A stretch of 64,000 nt of DNA, taken from Albula goreensis (taxonomy: Eukaryota > Chordata > Actinopteri > Albuliformes > Albulidae). Every line of letters starts with the position of its first letter. Within the stretch, counting starts at the first letter, position 1. Positions 60,727 to 64,000 of this stretch are shown one piece after another. Under the pieces are notes generated by a model, which was not told the DNA's origin, did not search any database, and was given only the letters and a program-made list of their open reading frames with translations. The stretch is taken from positions 21,103,906-21,167,905 of the forward strand of contig CM040745.1 of the NCBI GenBank assembly GCA_022829145.1, written 5' to 3'. Position numbers and translations under genes: made by a program.

Positions 60727-61709
60727 TTGTTTATATATATATATGTGTGTGTGTGTATATGTATATGTGAGATTGTGTGCTGAGCTGCTCTCCCTCCTCA
60801 GGCTGGGCAGTGCAAAGCCTTCCTCAGCAGTGATCATGGAGGGGCGAAAGCTCTCTGAAGATGAGGATGACGATGAGCAGTTTGTGGTGGAGGATGCACA
60901 CCCCATCCCACCTGACATGCCTGAGATGGAGGTGGTAAGTGATCAAACCCAGCCTGGTCCCCCCTCTGGCGTGAAAGTGGTGTGCTGTCACTGAGGTGTG
61001 AGTGTGTCATATTCGTGTCTGTGGTCTACTGCGCTAACAAAGAAATACTTCAATCTCACAAGCACATGGTAATCCATGCAGTTTTCATGAACTTTATGTT
61101 CCCTCTTTCCCCAGGAACCCTCAGTGGAACTACAAGGGGATGAGAAGCATGGTAAGCCCCCTGGAAACTTTTCAAAGTTGAAAATGTTTTGTTTTCCTGA
61201 TATGTATATGCTGTTTTATCCTGTTTTATGTTGATATTATTAAAAGCAATAATGTTTTTAATAATAACTTAAAGAATTTAATGTTGTATTATGTAAAGAA
61301 TTTCAAATAATAATGATTCAAAATTCTTAACACATATACAACATTTAATAATTTGTAATTATTAAAAACATTAATTGAGTTAAATAGATTAGAAATAGAC
61401 AATGTAATGGAAAGCTGGTCCATGACTCGTATTGCGTTCATAGTGTTGATAAACAGTCACTGAAAATTAACCCTGAAACTATAATTATAAGTAAGGTGTT
61501 ATATTTTCCTCAGTTTGTTTTTTTTAGTATGGCATCTATGTAGTTTCAGAAAGCTTTGGATCTGCAGTGGGTCTGTAATTGTGGTGTACACGTTGTGCAC
61601 AGTTACTTCTCTAATTGTTATAATTTTCCCAGGAGGGCTAGTGAAAAAAATCCTGGAGACCAAGAAAGACTACGAAACTTTACCATCCTCCCCAAAGTCA
61701 AAAGACCTG
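49070..61709 (+). CDS. traf3ip1: TRAF3-interacting protein 1 / IFT54 (5' part, 16 coding exons, continues past window)
   Basis: IFT54 is a peripheral subunit of the intraflagellar transport B complex; it binds tubulin through an N-terminal calponin-homology-like domain and links to IFT20 through a C-terminal coiled coil. It was first found through TRAF3 binding, and human mutations cause a nephronophthisis-retinopathy ciliopathy. Sixteen exons join in phase to 509 residues: CH-like domain (1 to about 125; [33 protein letters not shown] and [17 protein letters not shown] match the family), a highly charged Lys/Arg/Glu/Asp region (about 140-310), a Ser/Pro-rich part with two RPSSA motifs, an acidic [11 protein letters not shown] stretch, and [17 protein letters not shown] leading to the coiled coil. 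The coiled-coil exons are absent here and should lie beyond 64,000. Confidence 0.96.
49193..51195 (+). other. traf3ip1: traf3ip1 intron 1
   Basis: About 2 kb. The first 450 bp hold many GCTAGC/AGCTAGCT hexamers. No exon was recognised; open frames at 49,687-50,131 and 50,527-50,865 lack family similarity. Confidence 0.75.
51196..51264 (+). CDS. traf3ip1: traf3ip1 exon 2
   Basis: 69 nt in phase 0 between acceptor CATGCAG and donor GTAAGA. Encodes [20 protein letters not shown] then NVK, residues 42-64 of the CH-like domain. Confidence 0.95.
51265..53233 (+). other. traf3ip1: traf3ip1 intron 2
   Basis: About 2 kb. Contains one copy (52,283-52,395) of a diverged dispersed repeat also present in intron 4. 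Otherwise AT-rich with no exon. Confidence 0.75.
52283..52395 (+). repeat. Diverged interspersed repeat, copy A
   Basis: GAAGTGAAACCCAAGATGCT then CTCAATCACTCCATAGGTGT and TTTTCCTCCGTTG. These blocks recur in the same order and orientation at 54,062-54,160. The family was not recognised. Confidence 0.6.
53234..53395 (+). CDS. traf3ip1: traf3ip1 exon 3
   Basis: 162 nt in phase 0; acceptor GCTCTCAG, donor GTTAGC. Encodes [39 protein letters not shown] and IGKCCLNK, residues 65-118, the best-conserved part of the CH-like domain. Confidence 0.96.
53396..53793 (+). other. traf3ip1: traf3ip1 intron 3
   Basis: 398 bp, AT-rich; I see no element in it. Confidence 0.8.
53794..53922 (+). CDS. traf3ip1: traf3ip1 exon 4
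   Basis: 129 nt in phase 0; acceptor GTTGTTTAG, donor GTGAGA. Encodes [20 protein letters not shown] and a charged tail ending RHRDRE (residues 119-161), bridging the CH-like domain and the charged region. Confidence 0.95.
53923..54423 (+). other. traf3ip1: traf3ip1 intron 4
   Basis: 501 bp, containing copy B of the dispersed repeat (54,062-54,160); nothing else is seen. Confidence 0.8.
54062..54160 (+). repeat. Diverged interspersed repeat, copy B
   Basis: GAAGTGTAACCCAAGATGCT, CTCAATCACCTCACTGGTGT and TTTTCCCTCCATTGCA align in order with copy A in intron 2, after short indels. Confidence 0.6.
54424..54792 (+). CDS. traf3ip1: traf3ip1 exon 5, Lys/Arg/Glu/Asp-rich region
   Basis: 369 nt in phase 0; acceptor AATTTCAG, donor GTAAAT. 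Residues 162-284 are almost wholly K, R, E and D in RDRE/KDKD/REKE units, the low-complexity charged linker typical of this protein and probably microtubule-contacting. The purine-rich sequence leaves frames open on both strands; the minus-strand and +1 frames are shadows. Confidence 0.95.
54900..54974 (+). CDS. traf3ip1: traf3ip1 exon 6
   Basis: 75 nt in phase 0; acceptor AAATTTAG, donor GTGATT. Encodes [20 protein letters not shown] then TEPEE (residues 285-309), continuing the polar linker. Confidence 0.85.
55075..55101 (+). CDS. traf3ip1: traf3ip1 candidate microexon (27 nt)
   Basis: Encodes IVTRHDTKK between acceptor GTCACCAG and donor GTAAGG. The phase agrees with both neighbours, and a 27-nt inclusion or skip keeps the frame. 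Supported by splice sites only, not by remembered similarity. Confidence 0.5.
55102..55958 (+). other. traf3ip1: traf3ip1 intron
   Basis: About 860 bp, AT-rich; no element was recognised. Confidence 0.7.
55959..55982 (+). CDS. traf3ip1: traf3ip1 candidate microexon (24 nt)
   Basis: Encodes PLQTPEAE between acceptor CCTGATAG and donor GTAATC, in phase 0. The Pro/Glu-rich content suits the surrounding linker. Confidence 0.55.
55983..56812 (+). other. traf3ip1: traf3ip1 intron holding a hAT insertion
   Basis: About 830 bp, of which 554 are the transposon at 56,126-56,679. Confidence 0.8.
56126..56679. mobile_element. Non-autonomous hAT element with perfect 8-bp target duplication
   Basis: Left end TAGGGCTGCACGATATTGGG; right end, on the minus strand, TAGGGCTGCATGATATATCC. 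The octamer ACTCATAT occurs at 56118-56125 and again at 56680-56687. The inverted TAGGGCTGCA ends and 8-bp duplication are diagnostic of hAT. At 554 bp it cannot encode a full transposase; open frames inside are short. The intact duplication suggests a fairly recent insertion. Confidence 0.9.
56813..56836 (+). CDS. traf3ip1: traf3ip1 candidate microexon (24 nt)
   Basis: Encodes PADVSESQ between acceptor TTGTACAG and donor GTATTT, in phase 0. Its SESQ end runs smoothly into SESP of the next exon. Confidence 0.6.
56837..57379 (+). other. traf3ip1: traf3ip1 intron
   Basis: About 540 bp of ordinary sequence; no element was seen. Confidence 0.75.
57380..57455 (+). CDS. traf3ip1: traf3ip1 exon with RIPRPSSAK motif
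   Basis: 76 nt; acceptor GTCTCCAG, donor GTAACT. Encodes [18 protein letters not shown] and WPKPGGQ, ending one base into a codon. The RIPRPSSA core resembles the later RISRPSSA motif of the same protein. Confidence 0.85.
57456..58758 (+). other. traf3ip1: traf3ip1 intron with hAT-like ends
   Basis: About 1.3 kb, most of it between the inverted AGGGCTGT ends at 57,638 and 58,697. A tandem 18-bp duplication (AACACTGCATATGGAATA type) lies near 58,365-58,398. Confidence 0.7.
57638..58697. mobile_element. Possible degraded hAT-like element
   Basis: Left end CAGGGCTGTTTGATT; right end, on the minus strand, TAGGGCTGTCAACTG, like hAT families of fish that start YAGGGCTGTCAA. No matching 8-bp target duplication and no transposase frame were found, so it is old or the pairing is fortuitous. 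Confidence 0.5.
58759..58779 (+). CDS. traf3ip1: traf3ip1 microexon (21 nt)
   Basis: Acceptor ATTTTCAG, donor GTGAGT. With one base from the preceding exon it encodes DETDSEG and leaves one base for the next codon; 21 nt keeps frame whether included or skipped. Confidence 0.75.
58780..59222 (+). other. traf3ip1: traf3ip1 intron
   Basis: 443 bp, AT-rich, nothing recognised. Confidence 0.75.
59223..59307 (+). CDS. traf3ip1: traf3ip1 exon
   Basis: 85 nt; acceptor GTGTTGCAG, donor GTCAGC. Encodes [20 protein letters not shown] then SLPPHTAQ, ending two bases into a serine codon. Acidic/proline linker. Confidence 0.82.
59308..59936 (+). other. traf3ip1: traf3ip1 intron
   Basis: 629 bp that begins with a CT-rich stretch (about 59,310-59,395); no exon or transposon was seen. 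Confidence 0.75.
59937..60032 (+). CDS. traf3ip1: traf3ip1 exon with [15 protein letters not shown]
   Basis: 96 nt; acceptor TCTTACAG, donor GTAAGA. Encodes [20 protein letters not shown] then [11 protein letters not shown]. The human protein has [21 protein letters not shown] at this place, which fixes the identity and frame. The acceptor is a CAGCAG tandem site, so one serine may be optional. Confidence 0.95.
60033..60801 (+). other. traf3ip1: traf3ip1 intron dominated by a GT/TA repeat
   Basis: 769 bp; the last 350 are mostly microsatellite. No exon was seen. Confidence 0.85.
60453..60770 (+). repeat. Complex (GT)n/(TA)n microsatellite
   Basis: About 320 bp of GT runs alternating with TATATA blocks and TTTGTCTGTCT linkers, a higher-order unit of roughly 60 bp repeated about four times. 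It ends about 30 bp before an exon acceptor. Confidence 0.96.
60802..60934 (+). CDS. traf3ip1: traf3ip1 exon with acidic [11 protein letters not shown]
   Basis: 133 nt; acceptor CTCCTCAG, donor GTAAGT. Encodes [40 protein letters not shown] and EMEV. The human protein has NEEDDQFVVEAAPQ...MSEIEMV here. Confidence 0.95.
61115..61151 (+). CDS. traf3ip1: traf3ip1 exon (37 nt)
   Basis: Acceptor TTTCCCCAG, donor GTAAGC. Encodes [12 protein letters not shown] plus the first base of a glycine codon, corresponding to VELEEEEKHG in human. Confidence 0.9.
61152..61632 (+). other. traf3ip1: traf3ip1 intron
   Basis: 481 bp, very AT-rich (AATAAT runs around 61,245-61,385); no other element. Confidence 0.8.
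61633..61709 (+). CDS. traf3ip1: traf3ip1 exon, start of the C-terminal conserved region
   Basis: 77 nt; acceptor TTTCCCAG, donor GTAAGT. Encodes [20 protein letters not shown] then PKSKDL. The [15 protein letters not shown] block is nearly invariant in IFT54 and leads to the coiled coil that binds IFT20. It ends in phase 0, and translation continues beyond the window. Confidence 0.95.
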
Positions 61710-64000
61710 GTAAGTTGCAGTCACACTTCAAAGGGGGCCTTTCTGTAGGTGACTAGACCTTCCCCTCAGTCTTCCACTAGATGGTGCTATTGTGGTAGCA
61801 TAGCACTATTCATACCACCGAGCAGCCTGAAAATCAAACCTTTCCTGTGTGTAAATACAGGAATTTCACAACTATACCAAGTTCTGTGGGCTAAGCATTC
61901 TTCTCTGACATGAAATACCTCTGGGATGTGTTTCTCATACATTTGTGTTTAAAAACACAAAAGCATGCAGTCTCTTGGCTAAGTAAAGTTGCTTTGGTAA
62001 TGGAGTGTATAAGTGTAATTGTGGGCCTCCAAACCCATTGAGATATTACCCTTGTCAGACATTGGAGAAACCACACTGATTACCTCTGTTAATTTCTTAT
62101 TGTGTAAGCCACATCAAGCATTCGCTTTCTGCGAGGGAAACACATTCCACACAGTGAAAGCAAATATCTACAGCTGGATTACATGCAAAAAAGCTTTGTG
62201 ATGTTTTCAAAACCACTTTCTTAATTCAGTTTATTTATTTTTACCAGCTGCATAGAGCTTTGATTTTGGGCCTTCATTTTATGCAGTTACTTGATGACTG
62301 CTGACTTGTCAGTGCATGTGTATTTATCAATGGAAATATAGTTGTGTTCAACACCACCAATCTGTTCCTCATTTTCCCTTTTAAGACGAAATAATGCCAA
62401 AGGAATTGTTCATTGTCTAAAATCAATGAAAGTCTGTTGCATAGAAACTTGATATGGAGGTCTTTTTTTCATACTCAACTATACACTTAATGAGGCTGTG
62501 TCCCACCTCTCATTCAGCCACAGTCATTTTTTTCACAATATTTTATCAAGCATTTATTGTACCATGTCTTAAATATGCCCTTCATTCTAATTTCAGTAAG
62601 TTAGCGTCTTCGGTATTCCATTTCTTTAAGCATAGATGTACCCTATTCAGTGAGAGGTGCCCTGGTCAATATTTGGATAGTGATTCAGTTTGGAGGTCTC
62701 TGGTCAGTGGCATGGTGGTATGCAGGCCAGGGCTTGTGTTGGGTGGTCCTCCCAGCTGCAGTGTGCGCTCCACTCCCAGCTGTCCTCCGACCGGCACACT
62801 CTGATGAATTTTTGTTTTGTACTGCCACTCATGCAGAAACCCCCAGTTTCATTACCCCAGGCTTGGCCACATGCTTTCCATGAAGGCAGGTCTTGCTCCT
62901 GACAAGCCAGAACAAGCCGTCTGGAGCCCTGGCTGCCACCCAGCTAGGCCACTCTGCCTCAGACAAACAAGGTCCGTATTCAGAGTGATCCCATCTCCTG
63001 CCTGTAGAGAGCACCACCCTTTGTCTGTACAATAGGCTTCCTCACCTACATTCTCAATTTAAACAATAGCCTGTTTGAATTTCCTTTCTTTTCTAAATAA
63101 TCAAAGCAGTTATTCATGGCATAGAGCTCAGGAAACATGAGAAGCACATAGAGGGTTCTCCCCTAATTGATTTATGCAGCTTCATCAGTTGACTTGAATT
63201 CCGGCACAGTGTTACAGAGCATGATGGGAAGGAATAGCTGGAGCAGGTAGCAGCTCAGAAATGCAGCAAGTTTACTTAGCAGACCTTTTTCGTCTTTCAC
63301 CTCACCCAGGTCCTGCCAAGTCAGCTGTCTAAAGAACCATAATGACTTCCTTCCTGACTTGAAAGAGTCAAGTGTCAGTTTAATGAATACATTTCTCTCC
63401 TGTAATCACAATGTATAGCTGAAGACTGAAAAAATGTAAATATTGAGCTTCCTTACACCAAAAGACACATCTTAAATTACTGTCTTGAGTTTTTTAAAGA
63501 CACTTAATGCTGTCATTCCATCTTACATGTTTCGGATAAAACACCATTGATAGCTCTGTGGCCATGACAGTTTGTTTCCTCAGTATTTGTTTTTGTTTGT
63601 CTTTGCTCATTGTCATTCATTTGCTCTCCATCATGAATTAATATTAGAAATATTCTACAATACAATTACTGCTTTTTGCTTTTGTTTGATTCAGCATTTT
63701 CCATGCTTGTTACCCAAGATCATTTATATTTCACAGCAGGGAAAAGCAGTTGTATAGTTTCCTCTGCTTTTGTCATTAGCGGCAGTTGAAGTTTGGCATC
63801 TCTCTCACTACTGCCTGAGACTGAAGTATTTGCTGTATATTTAGGAGGTGCCCTTCTCTGTGACCCCTGCAGATCATTTGTATATTATTGTAAGATGGTT
63901 CTTTGAGGGTGTCTTTTTTTATTATTTGGATGACTTCGGCCCTTTATAACAGCTGCGTTTTCTTAAGAGAAATTTTTCCCCTTAACGTTCCTTTTTTTTT
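61710..64000 (+). other. traf3ip1: traf3ip1 intron, incomplete at window end
   Basis: At least 2.3 kb. I looked for the next family segment (a SLFESAWKKEKDIV-like exon) and did not find it. Overlapping open frames at 62,454-63,035 have no family similarity. Confidence 0.75.

Noticed and set aside
60397-60994. Long open frames reading VCVCVC/YIYI across 60,397-60,994
   Set aside because: Translation of a GT/TA microsatellite; only the last part (60,802-60,934) is real traf3ip1 coding sequence.
62454-63035. Overlapping plus-strand frames considered as a traf3ip1 exon or separate gene
   Set aside because: No similarity to the expected coiled-coil segment and no coherent splice-site pair in phase.
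1-64000. CRISPR arrays, operons, prokaryotic mobile elements, retroviral genes
   Set aside because: No regularly spaced direct repeats, no operon-like gene packing and no viral polyprotein frames; the window is ordinary vertebrate DNA.

Overview
This window is vertebrate nuclear DNA, most likely from a teleost or other ray-finned fish. It has spliced genes with GT-AG introns, two proteins closely similar to known vertebrate families, fish-type hAT and Tc1/mariner remnants, a tRNA-derived SINE, an L2-type LINE tail and many dinucleotide repeats. There are no prokaryotic features. The species cannot be named from sequence alone.

Bases 1 to about 28,300 hold adarb1 (ADAR2), the RNA-editing adenosine deaminase, on the plus strand. 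Nine coding exons (5235-5262, 11271-12199, 14874-14988, 15189-15357, 16324-16475, 17687-17855, 22441-22622, 24527-24705, 25193-25369) join in frame to 2,100 nt, or 699 residues, with two dsRNA-binding domains and a complete deaminase domain. The 5' non-coding exon(s) and promoter were not identified and probably lie upstream. A 3' UTR of uncertain length follows. The most striking element is in intron 1: an AA dinucleotide lies exactly 47 nt before the acceptor of the dsRBD exon, and a segment about 0.85 kb upstream is strongly complementary to it. This matches the auto-editing/alternative-splicing circuit known for mammalian ADAR2, so enzyme and substrate are encoded in the same transcript.

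Bases about 28,300 to 48,850 are a gene-poor interval. It holds a degenerate minisatellite with a unit of about 30 bp (31,691-32,270), GC-rich islands, an L2-like LINE 3' end, a nearly perfect 37-bp-arm hairpin (38,231-38,307), SINE copies, and a TA/GA compound microsatellite.

Bases about 48,870 to 64,000 hold the 5' part of traf3ip1 (IFT54), an intraflagellar transport B subunit, also on the plus strand. Its upstream region carries candidate RFX X-box, NRF1 and ZNF143 sites, which suits a ciliary gene. Sixteen coding exons, three of them in-frame microexons of 24-27 nt, give 509 residues before the window ends. The C-terminal coiled coil is expected further downstream. Two hAT-like elements, one with a perfect 8-bp target duplication, lie in its introns.

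The two genes share a strand but have no evident common function; ADAR2 acts on nuclear RNA and IFT54 in the cilium.
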